DNA of 64,000 nucleotides, taken from the NCBI GenBank assembly GCA_002840765.1, contig PHCE01000010.1, positions 1 through 64,000 on the forward strand, given 5' to 3'. Every line of letters starts with the position of its first letter. The stretch's first letter is position 1. Position numbers and translations under genes: made by a program. Below, one piece after another: positions 43,605-52,648 of this stretch. The notes under the pieces were generated by a model that saw nothing but the letters and a program-made list of their open reading frames with translations, ran no database searches and had not been told where the DNA came from. This stretch comes from Betaproteobacteria bacterium HGW-Betaproteobacteria-7 (GTDB taxonomy: Bacteria; Pseudomonadota; Gammaproteobacteria; Burkholderiales; Rhodocyclaceae).

Positions 43605-44231
43605 ATGGATGAAGTCCCTGTGTCTGTTCCAATCATCGCGGCCACAATCGGTGCTGGAGCAGCATTGCTCGGTACTGCAGTATCGTTTGGTCGGGATTGG
43701 TTCGTCCAGAAGCTTAAGGATGGTGAGCAAAGGACGTTTGTAGCCATTCGCCTGGCGGCAGAGCTTGAGGATTTTGCTACCCGATGCGCGCTTGCCGCTT
43801 CAGATCATGGGGAACCAGAGATTCAATCGCACGGCCAGGAAGAGTATGTTCCTCGCTACAGCACGCCAGAATTCAAACTGGATTATTCAGGCTATGAATG
43901 GCGTTTAGTCCCTAGAGACTTATTGCAGCGAACGCTTGAAATGCCGTACTTGGTGAGTCGTGCACATGCCCAACTTGACGCAGTGAATGAATTCGTCGCT
44001 GGCCCTCCTTACTATGAGGAGTTTTATGCCGAACGAAGTCTAAGATTCGGGCGGCTAGGTTTTGCAGCGCTTAAATTGGCACAAGACTTAAGAGTACGGC
44101 ATGGTGCTACCGCGCTTATTCGTTCAGTTGACCCCGATGACCAATATGACCTTGAACTGCATCTGCGCGAAATTGTCGACGATGTGCTGAAGTCCAAACT
44201 TTATGCTGAGCGATCTTCCACTGATTGTTAA
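43605..44231 (+). CDS. Unknown membrane-anchored protein
   Basis: ATG at 43605 places a hydrophobic segment right at the N-terminus (PVSVPIIAATIGAGAALLGT, residues 4-23); an in-frame ATG at 43563 would add 14 residues. The rest is cytoplasmic-looking, with charged helices (DWFVQKLKDGEQRTFVAIRL, AAELEDFATRCALAA). No known motif is visible. It begins a run of three closely spaced genes of unknown function (17-base gap to the next), and its codon use is less GC-biased than the housekeeping genes, suggesting horizontal origin. Function cannot be assigned. Confidence 0.65.
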   Translation: MDEVPVSVPIIAATIGAGAALLGTAVSFGRDWFVQKLKDGEQRTFVAIRLAAELEDFATRCALAASDHGEPEIQSHGQEEYVPRYSTPEFKLDYSGYEWRLVPRDLLQRTLEMPYLVSRAHAQLDAVNEFVAGPPYYEEFYAERSLRFGRLGFAALKLAQDLRVRHGATALIRSVDPDDQYDLELHLREIVDDVLKSKLYAERSSTDC

Positions 44232-44248
44232 ATTACGGTAAGGGTCAG

Positions 44249-44929
44249 ATGGATTCAGTACAAACTTTCGTCGATTTTCTTCAGAGCATTTCTATACTCG
44301 GTGCTGCTTGGGTGGCGCTCTATGGAATCGATGCTTGGCGACGTGAGCACATAGGCAAGAGGCGGATGGAGTTAGCCGAGGAGGTGTTAGCGCTGTTCTA
44401 TCAGGCGAGAGACGCCATAGCGTCAATACGGAGTTCGTTTGGATATAGCGGCGAAGGTGAGTCGCGCAAGCCAGGACCACAGGAGACGGAGGAGCAAAAA
44501 GCTGCGTTAGATCGCGCCTACGTCCTCATTGAGCGATACAACAGGCACACCGAATTGTTTTCGCGCCTTCACTCAATGCGGTACAGATTCATGGCTCAGT
44601 TTGGAACTGAAGCAGCTGAACCGTTCCTAGCCATCGTTCGGATTGTTAATGAAATGCTCCTGTCTGCTCAAAGACTAGCGCGCTTGACCTCAGTGGCAGA
44701 ATGGTCGCTTCAAACTGATGAGGCGCAGGAACTTCATGGAAAACGGATCATGGAGGTGTACCGTACCTACTATGAGGGCTTTGACGATGACCCCATTGCG
44801 CCCCGAGTTGAAGAGGCAGTGCTACAGATCGAGCGAACATGTCGCGCGGCGATAGAGAGCCAAGGAACCCTTCATGGACTCATTAACGCCCGTATAGCCT
44901 GGCGGCGCGGTCATGGACCAAGGCCTTGA
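44249..44929 (+). CDS. Unknown membrane-anchored helical protein
   Basis: ATG at 44249 follows AAGGGTCAG; an upstream frame start at 44225 overlaps the previous stop and is less likely. An N-terminal transmembrane helix (VDFLQSISILGAAWVALYGI) is followed by a long helical cytoplasmic region (REHIGKRRMELAEEVLALFY, RYNRHTELFSRLHSMRYRFM). The layout, one anchor plus a helical bundle, is like DUF4760-type proteins, but I cannot confirm that. It is 3 bases from the next gene. Possible roles include a membrane-linked sensor in a small defence operon. Confidence 0.65.
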   Translation: MDSVQTFVDFLQSISILGAAWVALYGIDAWRREHIGKRRMELAEEVLALFYQARDAIASIRSSFGYSGEGESRKPGPQETEEQKAALDRAYVLIERYNRHTELFSRLHSMRYRFMAQFGTEAAEPFLAIVRIVNEMLLSAQRLARLTSVAEWSLQTDEAQELHGKRIMEVYRTYYEGFDDDPIAPRVEEAVLQIERTCRAAIESQGTLHGLINARIAWRRGHGPRP

Positions 44930-44932
44930 CGC

Positions 44933-45775
44933 ATGAGGCGCGCCTTTACTCCAACATTGCTGAGTGCGTCAGACGAGCGCATCCGCCGCTTAGAGGATGA
45001 GATCTCTGAGTTACGAGACCTCGTAGTTGGTCTAGCACCTACAAACTTCCGGAGTCTGCTTCGGAGCTACTATCTGTGCAAGACTCGCGAAGATACTTAC
45101 GGCTGGAAAGACGATCTCGCGGAAAAAATTATTGAAGCCGCTGACGTGTTGCCTCAACAGCAAAGCTCATATTTTAGTCCCCGAGCATATTGTCCCCTAT
45201 GCGGCTTTGGATCGATGTCTCCGCATGAAGAAGGATTCAGCCTTCCCGAAGGGCTCCGGCGTCATCTCGTCGGCTGGGGCGGGCGCACGCACCAATGTCA
45301 GATTATGGTGGTAGCTGAAAGGTCCGCGCGAGATTACTGGAATAGGGAATTCGCTCAAACTGACGCCGAGGAAGCAAGAAGGAAGGCGGAAAGAAAAGCC
45401 GAACGCCTTGCCACAGAGACATTATTTCGCACCACCCCGTATGATTCCGATGCTCCTGAATTGTTGGACGACAGATATCGCTCGGCCAGGTCAAAAGAAG
45501 ACCTAAAGTGGGCAGAGGACAGGCTCGAACAGCTTGGATTTCAGGCATTGAAACGGGAGCGAGTCATCTCTTATATCTTGGAAGACGATAATTGTGTTGT
45601 GTATGCAGACCCAAGGACCGAGGGCCAAATAACCTTCAGAGTTTTTAAGAAGCCCATCCCAAAAAGAAAGCCGAACAGGTTCTCCATTACCTCAAGTTTT
45701 TCGTTACAAGACCGATGGAAAAGCGACTTGAAGGGTAAGTTTTTGACACGGCTTAACGAAGTTATCGCGAGATAA
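44933..45775 (+). CDS. Unknown protein with a zinc-finger-like motif and basic coiled segment
   Basis: The 280-residue protein starts 3 bases after the previous gene. The N-terminus has a short coiled coil (DERIRRLEDEISELRDLVVG). Residues about 86-130 contain YCPLCGFG and HLVGWGGRTHQCQ, a Cys/Cys/His/Cys set suited to zinc binding. A highly charged helix follows (DAEEARRKAERKAERLATE), then a C-terminal domain with VVYADPRTEGQITFRVFKKP. There is no recognised catalytic motif. As the last of three co-directional unknowns, it is the only soluble one and could be the effector or nucleic-acid-binding part of the unit. Confidence 0.65.
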   Translation: MRRAFTPTLLSASDERIRRLEDEISELRDLVVGLAPTNFRSLLRSYYLCKTREDTYGWKDDLAEKIIEAADVLPQQQSSYFSPRAYCPLCGFGSMSPHEEGFSLPEGLRRHLVGWGGRTHQCQIMVVAERSARDYWNREFAQTDAEEARRKAERKAERLATETLFRTTPYDSDAPELLDDRYRSARSKEDLKWAEDRLEQLGFQALKRERVISYILEDDNCVVYADPRTEGQITFRVFKKPIPKRKPNRFSITSSFSLQDRWKSDLKGKFLTRLNEVIAR

Positions 45776-45791
45776 GTTCAGCACATTCAGC

Positions 45792-46028
45792 TTGCACTGC
45801 AACTGCCCGATAAACGCCCTGTGTACCCGGTACATCTCGCCTGAGCAGTTAGAAACCATTACTGGCTACGTTGTCGGCATTGCTGACGGCACACCATTAC
45901 CGTACTCGATCCGCTGGGAATCCGATTACATTGTCATCACCGGATTTGAGCGCATACAACCTAACGGGCTTGTAGAGCGCCTATTCGACTATCAGCAGAC
46001 CTGGTACATCACACCGTCTGGCGAATAA
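45792..46028 (+). CDS. Possible small hypothetical protein (TTG start)
   Basis: The 78-residue frame needs a TTG start and has no clear ribosome-binding site. Its sequence (YISPEQLETITGYVVGIADG, WESDYIVITGFERIQPNGLV) looks protein-like rather than random, with an aromatic-rich end. It lies 16 bases after the zinc-finger-like gene, before the tRNA-His terminator. It may be a degraded remnant of a phage-type gene. Coding status is uncertain. Confidence 0.3.
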   Translation: MHCNCPINALCTRYISPEQLETITGYVVGIADGTPLPYSIRWESDYIVITGFERIQPNGLVERLFDYQQTWYITPSGE

Positions 46029-46071
46029 CTGCAACTAGACATGCCGCTTACCATCTGCTTACCGCAGAATC

Positions 46072-46104
46072 GAAAAAGAAAAAGGCCACCGACTTGGGTG
46101 GCCT
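46072..46104 (-). terminator. Terminator of tRNA-His
   Basis: On the minus strand AGGCCACC/GGTGGCCT (8 bp, 6-base loop) is followed by a T-rich run interrupted by one C. It lies 26 bases beyond the tRNA-His 3' end. Confidence 0.85.
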
Positions 46105-46129
46105 AATTCATTGATACTGCTAGGAATTC

Positions 46130-46206
46130 TGGGGCGACTGATGGGGCTCGAACCCACGACAACCGGAATCACAATCCGGGACTCTACCAACTGAGCTACA
46201 GCCGCC
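46130..46206 (-). tRNA. tRNA-His (GTG anticodon)
   Basis: Read on the minus strand, the gene folds as a standard cloverleaf: acceptor GCGGCTG/CAGTCGC (one G-U pair) with the extra 5' G and C73 typical of tRNA-His, D arm AGCTCAGTTGGTAGAG, anticodon loop TTGTGAT (anticodon GTG) and TPsiC arm GTGGGTTCGAGCCCCAT. The CCA end is encoded. The trigger-factor gene is transcribed divergently 110 bases away. Confidence 0.95.
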
Positions 46207-46315
46207 GCTGAAGAAGGCGCGCACTTTTGCCGTCGCAGCGCAGGTCTTTGCCTGCCACCGGCCGTGCTAGAATTGACGGCTTTATTTTTCGGCTCCGACG
46301 TCACAAGGAACTCTC

Positions 46316-47620
46316 ATGGAATCTACTACTGCTCAAGCTAACGAACTCGAACGCCGCGTCGACCTCGCCATCGCCATCGCCGATGTCGAGAAGGAAGTGG
46401 AACAACGCCTCAAGCGCACGGGCCGCAACGTCAAGATGCCGGGCTTCCGTCCGGGCAAGGTGCCGTTCAGCATCGTCAAGCAGCAGTATGGCGACCAGGC
46501 TCGCCACGAAGTGCTGTCCGAGCAGCTCGACCGCGTCTTCGGCGAAACCGTGACCGAGCAGAAGGTGCGTGTCGCCGGCTATCCGCGCATCGAGCCGAAG
46601 ACCAGCGAAAGCACCACCCATCTCGAATTCACCGCCATCTTCGAAACCTATCCGGAATTCGCCCCGGGTGACCTGTCGGCTGCCGAAATCGAGCGCCCGG
46701 TCCTCGAAGTCGGCGCTGCCGAAATCGACAAGACGCTCGACATCCTGCGCCAGCAGCGTGTCTCCTATGAAGACGCCGACCGCGCCGCGGCCAAGGCGGA
46801 CCGCGTGGTCATCGACTTCCTCGGCAAGAAGGATGGCGTGCCGTTCGCTGGCGGCGAAGCCAAGGATTACCCGTTCGTTCTCGGCCAGGGCATGATGCTG
46901 CCCGACTTCGAAAATGCTGTTGAAGGCGCCAAGAACGGCGACTCCAAGACCTTCGACCTGACTTTCCCGGCCGATTATCACGCCAAGGATCTGGCTGGCC
47001 AGACGGTCCAGTTCGACATCACCGTCAAGCAGGTGCAAGGCCCGAAGCTGCCGGAAGTCGACGCCGACTTCGCCATCAGCATGGGTGTCGCCGACGGCGA
47101 CGTGACCAAGATGAAGGCCGAGATCGAAGCCAACCTGAAGCGCGAAGTGAAGCGCCGCATCGAAGGCAAGATCAAGGATCAGGTCATGGAAGCCCTGCTC
47201 AAGGCCAATCCGATCTCGGTGCCGGCCTCGCTGGTTGATATGGAAATCCAGCGCTTGATGCAGGCGGCCCGCCAGGATATGGAACAGCGTGGCATGAAGA
47301 CCAAGGATTTCCCGATCCAGCCGGAGTGGTTCGCCGACCAGGCGAAGCGCCGCGTCACCCTTGGCCTGATCCTTGCTGAGGTGGTGAAGAGTGAGAAGCT
47401 GCAGGCGACGCCGGAGCAAGTCAAGGCCATGGTCGAGGAAACCGCCCAGAGCTACGAACAGCCGGAAGAAGTGGTCCGCTGGTACTACGCCCAGCCGCAA
47501 CGCCTGCAGGAAGTGGAAGGGGTGGCAATCGAGAACAACGTCGTCGCCTGGGTTCTCGGCAAGGCCAAGGTAACCGACAAGGCTGCCGTTTTTGATGAAC
47601 TGATGGGCCAGAAGCAGTAA
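46316..47620 (+). CDS. tig: Trigger factor, ribosome-associated chaperone and prolyl isomerase
   Basis: The 434-residue length is normal for the family. The N-terminal ribosome-binding domain has the signature GFRPGKVP (near residues 43-50, [20 protein letters not shown]). The FKBP-type isomerase domain (about 150-245) contains [20 protein letters not shown] and [20 protein letters not shown]. The C-terminal chaperone arms are helical ([20 protein letters not shown]). The protein binds nascent chains at the ribosome exit near L23. The order tig-clpP-clpX-lon is the classic proteobacterial arrangement, with clpP 34 bases downstream. A possible -10 box TAGAAT lies at 46268-46273. Confidence 0.97.
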   Translation: MESTTAQANELERRVDLAIAIADVEKEVEQRLKRTGRNVKMPGFRPGKVPFSIVKQQYGDQARHEVLSEQLDRVFGETVTEQKVRVAGYPRIEPKTSESTTHLEFTAIFETYPEFAPGDLSAAEIERPVLEVGAAEIDKTLDILRQQRVSYEDADRAAAKADRVVIDFLGKKDGVPFAGGEAKDYPFVLGQGMMLPDFENAVEGAKNGDSKTFDLTFPADYHAKDLAGQTVQFDITVKQVQGPKLPEVDADFAISMGVADGDVTKMKAEIEANLKREVKRRIEGKIKDQVMEALLKANPISVPASLVDMEIQRLMQAARQDMEQRGMKTKDFPIQPEWFADQAKRRVTLGLILAEVVKSEKLQATPEQVKAMVEETAQSYEQPEEVVRWYYAQPQRLQEVEGVAIENNVVAWVLGKAKVTDKAAVFDELMGQKQ

Positions 47621-47654
47621 GCTGGCGGCGTCACAAAAACGACAAACGTCTGAA

Positions 47655-48305
47655 ATGCAACAAACAAGGGCTGACATGAATATCGACAACGCAAGCAACT
47701 GGGATCCCCAGGCACTCGGCATGGTCCCGATGGTGGTTGAACAGAGCGGACGCGGCGAACGCGCGTACGACATCTATTCGCGCCTCCTGAAGGAACGCGT
47801 GATCTTTCTTGTCGGCCCGGTTAACGACGTCACCGCCAATCTGGTCGTCGCCCAGCTGCTGTTCCTCGAAGCCGAGAATCCGGACAAGGACATCTACTTC
47901 TACATCAACTCGCCGGGCGGCTCGGTGACGGCTGGCATGTCGATCTACGACACCATGCAGTTCATCAAGCCAGACGTGTCGACGCTGTGCATCGGCCAGG
48001 CCGCCTCGATGGGCGCCTTCCTGCTCAATGCCGGCGCCAAGGGCAAGCGTTTCGCCCTGCCCAACTCGCGGGTGATGATTCACCAGCCACTGGGTGGTTT
48101 CCAGGGCCAGGCCTCGGATATCGCCATCCACGCCAAGGAAATCCTGTCGATCCGCGACCGCCTCAACCGCATCATGGCGGAGCACAGCGGGCAGCCGCTG
48201 GAACGCATCGAAAAGGATACCGATCGCGATAATTTCCTTTCGTCAGCCGAGGCGGCAGAATACGGCTTGATCGACAAGGTGCTTACCCGCCGCGACGCGG
48301 CTTGA
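47655..48305 (+). CDS. clpP: ATP-dependent Clp protease proteolytic subunit
   Basis: The 216-residue protein carries the serine-protease triad of ClpP: Ser118 in [11 protein letters not shown], His143 in MIHQPLGG and Asp192 in DTDRDNF. The [11 protein letters not shown] oxyanion region is at 85-95. ClpP forms a 14-mer barrel that degrades proteins unfolded by ClpX or ClpA; the residues before MNIDNASN are likely propeptide-like. A second ATG at 47676 is a possible alternative start. It lies 14 bases before clpX, and both are expected to be part of the heat-inducible quality-control set. Confidence 0.97.
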   Translation: MQQTRADMNIDNASNWDPQALGMVPMVVEQSGRGERAYDIYSRLLKERVIFLVGPVNDVTANLVVAQLLFLEAENPDKDIYFYINSPGGSVTAGMSIYDTMQFIKPDVSTLCIGQAASMGAFLLNAGAKGKRFALPNSRVMIHQPLGGFQGQASDIAIHAKEILSIRDRLNRIMAEHSGQPLERIEKDTDRDNFLSSAEAAEYGLIDKVLTRRDAA

Positions 48306-48319
48306 ACGGAGATATTCAG

Positions 48320-49582
48320 ATGTCCAAAGGCGGCCAGGAAAAACTGCTGTACTGCTCCTTCTGCGGCAAGAGCCAGCACGAAGTCAAAAAGCTCATCGCC
48401 GGCCCGTCGGTGTTCATCTGTGACGAGTGCATCGCACTCTGCAACGACATCATCCGCGACGAACTGCCGGAAGAAGCGGCCAAGGCCGGTCGCTCCGACC
48501 TGCCGACGCCGCGCGAAATCAGTTCGATCCTGGATCAGTATGTGATCGGCCAGGAAGTTGCCAAGCGCATCCTCTCGGTGGCGGTTTACAACCACTACAA
48601 GCGTCTGCGCCACACCGCCAAGAATGCCGACGATGTCGAACTGTCGAAGAGCAACATCCTGCTCATCGGCCCGACCGGCTCGGGCAAGACCCTGCTCGCC
48701 CAGACGCTGGCCCGCCTGCTCAACGTTCCCTTCGTCATGGCCGATGCAACGACGCTGACCGAAGCCGGCTATGTCGGCGAGGACGTCGAGAACATCATCC
48801 AGAAGCTGCTGCAAAAGTGCGACTACGATGTCGAGAAGGCCCAGCAGGGCATCGTCTATATCGACGAAATCGACAAGATTTCGCGCAAGTCGGACAACCC
48901 GTCGATCACCCGCGACGTTTCCGGTGAAGGTGTGCAGCAGGCCCTGTTGAAGCTGATCGAAGGCACCACCGCCTCGATTCCGCCGCAGGGTGGGCGCAAG
49001 CACCCGAACCAGGATTTCGTCCAGGTCGACACCACCAATATTCTGTTCATCTGCGGTGGCGCCTTTGCCGGCCTGGAGAAGCTCATCCAGAACCGCTCCG
49101 AAAAGGGCGGCATCGGCTTTGGCGCCGAAGTGAAGAGCAAGGACGATGGCAAGACCGTCGGCAAGATCCTGCTCGACGCCGAACCGGAAGATCTGATCAA
49201 GTTCGGCCTCATCCCCGAGCTGATCGGCCGCCTGCCGGTCGTCGCCACCCTGCAGGAACTGGAAGAGTCTGCCCTGGTGCAGATCCTGACCGAACCGAAG
49301 AACGCGCTGCTCAAGCAGTATCAGAAGCTGTTCAGCATGGAAGACGTCGAGCTGGAAATCCGCCCCGGCGCGCTCTCCGCCATCGCCAAGAAGGCGCTCG
49401 AGCGCAAGACCGGTGCCCGCGGACTGCGTTCGATCCTCGAACATGCCCTGCTCGACACAATGTACGAACTCCCCGGCATGGAAAATGTCGAAAAGGTCGT
49501 CATCGACGAGAACATGATCGCTGGCGACACACCGCCTCTGCTTATTTACGCCGATCAGCCGAAGGTCTCCGGCGCCAACTGA
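48320..49582 (+). CDS. clpX: ATP-dependent Clp protease ATP-binding subunit ClpX
   Basis: Start at 48320 follows GGAGAT and gives [20 protein letters not shown], the usual ClpX start; an upstream ATG at 48302 overlaps clpP. The C4 zinc-binding domain (CSFCGK, then VFICDECI) lies in the first 45 residues. AAA+ motifs follow: Walker [13 protein letters not shown], Walker [11 protein letters not shown] and the sensor region. The IGFG loop ([11 protein letters not shown]) that docks into ClpP is present. ClpX unfolds tagged proteins (for example SsrA-tagged) and feeds ClpP. The 420-residue length is normal. Confidence 0.98.
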   Translation: MSKGGQEKLLYCSFCGKSQHEVKKLIAGPSVFICDECIALCNDIIRDELPEEAAKAGRSDLPTPREISSILDQYVIGQEVAKRILSVAVYNHYKRLRHTAKNADDVELSKSNILLIGPTGSGKTLLAQTLARLLNVPFVMADATTLTEAGYVGEDVENIIQKLLQKCDYDVEKAQQGIVYIDEIDKISRKSDNPSITRDVSGEGVQQALLKLIEGTTASIPPQGGRKHPNQDFVQVDTTNILFICGGAFAGLEKLIQNRSEKGGIGFGAEVKSKDDGKTVGKILLDAEPEDLIKFGLIPELIGRLPVVATLQELEESALVQILTEPKNALLKQYQKLFSMEDVELEIRPGALSAIAKKALERKTGARGLRSILEHALLDTMYELPGMENVEKVVIDENMIAGDTPPLLIYADQPKVSGAN

Positions 49583-49588
49583 GCCGGG

Positions 49589-49616
49589 CTTGAATTGCGG
49601 TTCCCTGCCCCCACCT
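49589..49616 (+). promoter_or_regulatory. Heat-shock (sigma-32 type) promoter of lon
   Basis: CTTGAA at 49589-49594 and CCCCACCT at 49609-49616, spaced by 14 bases, match the sigma-32 consensus (CTTGAA, 11-16 bases, CCCCAT-T). The site lies in the 66-base clpX-lon gap, 33 bases before the lon ATG. Lon is a known heat-shock protease, so this is the expected place. Confidence 0.75.
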
Positions 49617-49648
49617 AGGGGGCTCATACCTATTTCAGAGGCTTCGTA

Positions 49649-52063
49649 ATGTCGAACCCCAACACCCTTCCGGAAACCGTCGAACTGCCGCTGCTGCCGT
49701 TGCGCGATGTCGTCGTCTTCCCGCACATGGTCATCCCGCTGTTCGTTGGCCGCCCGAAATCGATCAAAGCCCTTGAAATGGCCATGGAAGCCGGCAAGAA
49801 CATCCTGCTGGTGGCCCAGAAATCGGCGGCCAAGGACGAACCCGAGCCGGAAGACCTCTATCGCATCGGCTGCCTTGCCAACATCCTGCAGATGCTCAAG
49901 CTGCCGGACGGCACCGTCAAGGTGCTGGTCGAGGGTACGCAGCGCGCCCGCGTCGAATCCATAGAGGTGCAGTCCTCGGTGTTCATGGCGACCGCCCTGC
50001 CGCTACCCCAGGCGGCCGTCGAAGATCACGAGATCGAGGCCATGCGCCGCGCCGTGGTTGCTCAGTTCGACCAGTTCGTCAAGCTGAACAAGAAAATTCC
50101 GCCGGAGGTGCTTTCCTCCATCGCCGGCATCGAGGATGCCGGCCGCCTGGCCGATACCATTGCCGCCCACCTGCCGCTCAAGCTGGAGCAGAAGCAGGAA
50201 GTGCTGGAGATGGAAAGCATCCGCGAGCGCATCGACCGCCTGCTCTCCCAGCTTGAATCCGAAATCGACATCCTCCAGGTCGAAAAGCGCATCCGCGGCC
50301 GCGTCAAGCGCCAGATGGAAAAGAGCCAGCGCGAGTACTACCTCAATGAACAGGTCAAGGCCATCCAGAAGGAACTCGGCGAAGGCGAGGACGGCGCCGA
50401 CCTGGAAGAGCTGGACAAGAAGATCAAGGCCGCCGGCATGAGCAAGGAAGGCCTGGCCAAGGCACAGGGCGAGCTGAAGAAGCTGCGCCTGATGTCGCCG
50501 ATGTCAGCCGAAGCGACGGTCGTGCGCAACTTCATCGAAACGCTGATCGGCCTGCCCTGGCGCAAGAAGACGCGGATCAGCAAGGATCTGCGCGAAGCCG
50601 GAAAAATCCTCGATGCTGACCATTTCGGCCTCGACAAGGTCAAGGAACGCATTCTCGAATATCTCGCGGTGCAGCAGCGCGTCGAAAAGGTCAAGGCACC
50701 GATCCTATGTCTGGTCGGCCCCCCGGGTGTCGGCAAGACCTCGCTCGGCCAGTCGATCGCCAAGGCGACCAACCGCAAGTTCGTCCGCATGGCCCTGGGC
50801 GGCGTCCGTGACGAAGCCGAGATCCGCGGCCACCGCCGTACCTACATCGGCTCGATGCCGGGCAAGATCCTCAACAGCCTGACCAAGATCGGCGTACGTA
50901 ACCCGCTATTCCTGCTCGACGAAGTGGACAAGCTCGGCCAGGACTTCCGCGGCGACCCGTCGTCAGCCCTGCTGGAAGTGCTCGATCCCGAGCAGAACAA
51001 CACCTTCCAGGACCACTACGTCGAGGTCGATTTCGATCTCTCCGACGTGATGTTCGTGGCCACCGCCAACACGATGAACATCCCGGCGCCGCTGCTCGAC
51101 CGGATGGAAGTCATCCGCTTGTCCGGCTACACGGAAGATGAGAAGGTCAACATCGCAATGCGCTATCTGCTGCCCAAGCAGATGAAGAACAACGGCGTCA
51201 AGAGGACGGAACTCACCGTCGTCGACACCGCCATCCGCGACATCGTCCGCTACTACACCCGCGAAGCTGGCGTCCGGGCGCTTGAGCGCGAGATTTCCAA
51301 GATCTGCCGCAAGGTGGTCAAGACCCTGCTGCTGAAGAAGCGCGACAGCAAGATCATCGTCAATGCCAGGAACCTCGACAAGTTCCTCGGCGTCCGCCGC
51401 TACAGCTTCGGCATGGCCGAGAAGGAAAACCAGGTCGGCCAGGTTACCGGTCTGGCGTGGACTGAGGTCGGCGGCGAACTGCTGACCATCGAATGCGCCA
51501 ACATGCCGGGCAAGGGCAACATCCTGCGTACCGGCTCGCTCGGCGACGTCATGAAGGAATCGGTCGAGGCAGCCCGCTCGGTCGTCCGCGCCCGCGCCCA
51601 GCGCCTGGGCATCAAGGCTGATACCTTTGAGAAGACCGACATCCACATCCACGTGCCGGAAGGCGCTACGCCGAAGGACGGCCCGTCTGCCGGCATCGCC
51701 ATGACCACGGCCCTGGTTTCGTCGTACACGGGCATCCCGGTACGCTGTGAGGTCTGCATGACCGGTGAGATCACGCTGCGTGGCGAAGTGCTGGCTATCG
51801 GTGGTCTCAAGGAGAAGCTGCTGGCTGCCGTGCGCGGTGGTCTGAAGACGGCGCTGATCCCCGAGGAGAACGTCAAGGATCTGACCGAGATCCCCGACAA
51901 CATCAAAAACAAGATCGAAATCGTGCCGGTGAAGTGGATCGATCAGGTTCTCGAGCGGGCGCTGGAGCGCATGCCCGAGGCGCTGCCGGAGCAAAGTGAG
52001 GCAAATTCCGAGGTCAAGGCTTCGGCCGAGGCCGCCGCTGCGGCAACCGTGCTTACCCATTGA
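49649..52063 (+). CDS. lon: ATP-dependent protease Lon
   Basis: The 804-residue protein has the LonA layout: N-terminal substrate-binding domain (LPLLPLRDVVVFPHMVIPLF), a coiled middle region (QMEKSQREYYLNEQVKAIQK), the AAA+ domain with Walker A GPPGVGKTSLGQS and Walker B NPLFLLDEVDK, and the C-terminal protease domain. The catalytic Ser-Lys dyad is in PKDGPSAGIAMTTALVS and AIGGLKEKLLAAVRGG. Lon degrades misfolded and regulatory proteins. Transcription likely starts at the sigma-32-type promoter just upstream as well as by readthrough from clpX. Length is typical, and the alanine-rich C-terminus (SAEAAAAATVLTH) is variable in the family. Confidence 0.98.
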   Translation: MSNPNTLPETVELPLLPLRDVVVFPHMVIPLFVGRPKSIKALEMAMEAGKNILLVAQKSAAKDEPEPEDLYRIGCLANILQMLKLPDGTVKVLVEGTQRARVESIEVQSSVFMATALPLPQAAVEDHEIEAMRRAVVAQFDQFVKLNKKIPPEVLSSIAGIEDAGRLADTIAAHLPLKLEQKQEVLEMESIRERIDRLLSQLESEIDILQVEKRIRGRVKRQMEKSQREYYLNEQVKAIQKELGEGEDGADLEELDKKIKAAGMSKEGLAKAQGELKKLRLMSPMSAEATVVRNFIETLIGLPWRKKTRISKDLREAGKILDADHFGLDKVKERILEYLAVQQRVEKVKAPILCLVGPPGVGKTSLGQSIAKATNRKFVRMALGGVRDEAEIRGHRRTYIGSMPGKILNSLTKIGVRNPLFLLDEVDKLGQDFRGDPSSALLEVLDPEQNNTFQDHYVEVDFDLSDVMFVATANTMNIPAPLLDRMEVIRLSGYTEDEKVNIAMRYLLPKQMKNNGVKRTELTVVDTAIRDIVRYYTREAGVRALEREISKICRKVVKTLLLKKRDSKIIVNARNLDKFLGVRRYSFGMAEKENQVGQVTGLAWTEVGGELLTIECANMPGKGNILRTGSLGDVMKESVEAARSVVRARAQRLGIKADTFEKTDIHIHVPEGATPKDGPSAGIAMTTALVSSYTGIPVRCEVCMTGEITLRGEVLAIGGLKEKLLAAVRGGLKTALIPEENVKDLTEIPDNIKNKIEIVPVKWIDQVLERALERMPEALPEQSEANSEVKASAEAAAAATVLTH

Positions 52064-52145
52064 TTTAGAAGGAAAGGATGCCGGCGTCTTGCGACCGGCA
52101 TCGCGGAGGCCCTGTCGGCGTCTGGCCGATCCCGCCAGAATCCGC

Positions 52146-52175
52146 TTGACACAAGGATTTCGGGAGAGATATAAA
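52146..52175 (+). promoter_or_regulatory. Sigma-70-type promoter of hupB
   Basis: TTGACA at 52146-52151 and TATAAA at 52170-52175, spaced by 18 bases, make a near-consensus housekeeping promoter 52 bases before the hupB ATG. Confidence 0.75.
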
Positions 52176-52226
52176 TCCGTCCGCACAAAATTTTTCCTTT
52201 CCGAAACATCCATTCAGGGGACTTAA

Positions 52227-52499
52227 ATGAACAAGACTGAACTGATCGACCAAATCGCCGCTTCCGCAGAAATTTCCAAGGCCGCCGCCGGCCGCGCACT
52301 CGATGCGACCGTTGCCGCCGTCAAGGACGCGTTGAAGAACGGCGACTCGGTCAGCCTGATCGGTTTCGGCACCTTCTACGTCGGCGAACGCGCCGCCCGC
52401 ACCGGTCGCAACCCGCGCACCGGCAAGACCCTGGAAATCAAGGCCGCCAAGTCGCCGAAGTTCCGCGCTGGCAAGGGCCTCAAGGACGCCATCAACTAA
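52227..52499 (+). CDS. hupB: DNA-binding protein HU-beta
   Basis: The 90-residue protein is a standard [22 protein letters not shown] at the N-terminal helices, the turn [20 protein letters not shown], the DNA-binding arm [20 protein letters not shown] and the end [11 protein letters not shown] bends and compacts DNA as a dimer. It follows lon with its own strong promoter, which is the conserved order in proteobacteria, and it is followed directly by tRNA-Val. Confidence 0.97.
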   Translation: MNKTELIDQIAASAEISKAAAGRALDATVAAVKDALKNGDSVSLIGFGTFYVGERAARTGRNPRTGKTLEIKAAKSPKFRAGKGLKDAIN

Positions 52500-52508
52500 T
52501 CGCATGCC

Positions 52509-52584
52509 GGGTGCTTAGCTCAGTTGGTAGAGCGTCGCCCTTACAAGGCGAATGTCGGGGGTTCGAGCCCCTCAGCACCCACCA
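52509..52584 (+). tRNA. tRNA-Val (TAC anticodon)
   Basis: A full cloverleaf is readable: acceptor GGGTGCT/AGCACCC, D arm AGCTCAGTTGGTAGAGC, anticodon loop CTTACAA (anticodon TAC), TPsiC arm GGGGGTTCGAGCCCCT and an encoded CCA. It starts nine bases after hupB and is probably partly transcribed from the hupB promoter. Confidence 0.95.
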
Positions 52585-52606
52585 GAATGCCCACCAGGGC
52601 GACCAG

Positions 52607-52634
52607 ACCCCGCTCCTGTAGCGGGGTTTGTTTT
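52607..52634 (+). terminator. Terminator after tRNA-Val
   Basis: ACCCCGCT/AGCGGGGT (8 bp, loop CCTGT) followed by TTGTTTT, 22 bases after the tRNA. It ends the hupB/tRNA-Val transcript just before the HDOD gene. Confidence 0.88.
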
Positions 52635-52648
52635 GAAGGACAGGCGCA

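Noticed and set aside
41957-46028. The 42-46 kb accessory genes as an integrated element targeting tRNA-His
   Set aside because: No integrase and no copy of the tRNA-His end were found at the far boundary, so only an accessory region of unknown origin can be claimed.
48080-49726. A 548-codon minus-strand frame opposite clpP/clpX
   Set aside because: It lies opposite two certain housekeeping genes and its product has no recognisable motif.
52077-52102. Hairpin GATGCCGG...CCGGCATC after lon as a terminator
   Set aside because: There is no T tract after it on the plus strand; it may affect mRNA stability but cannot be called a terminator.
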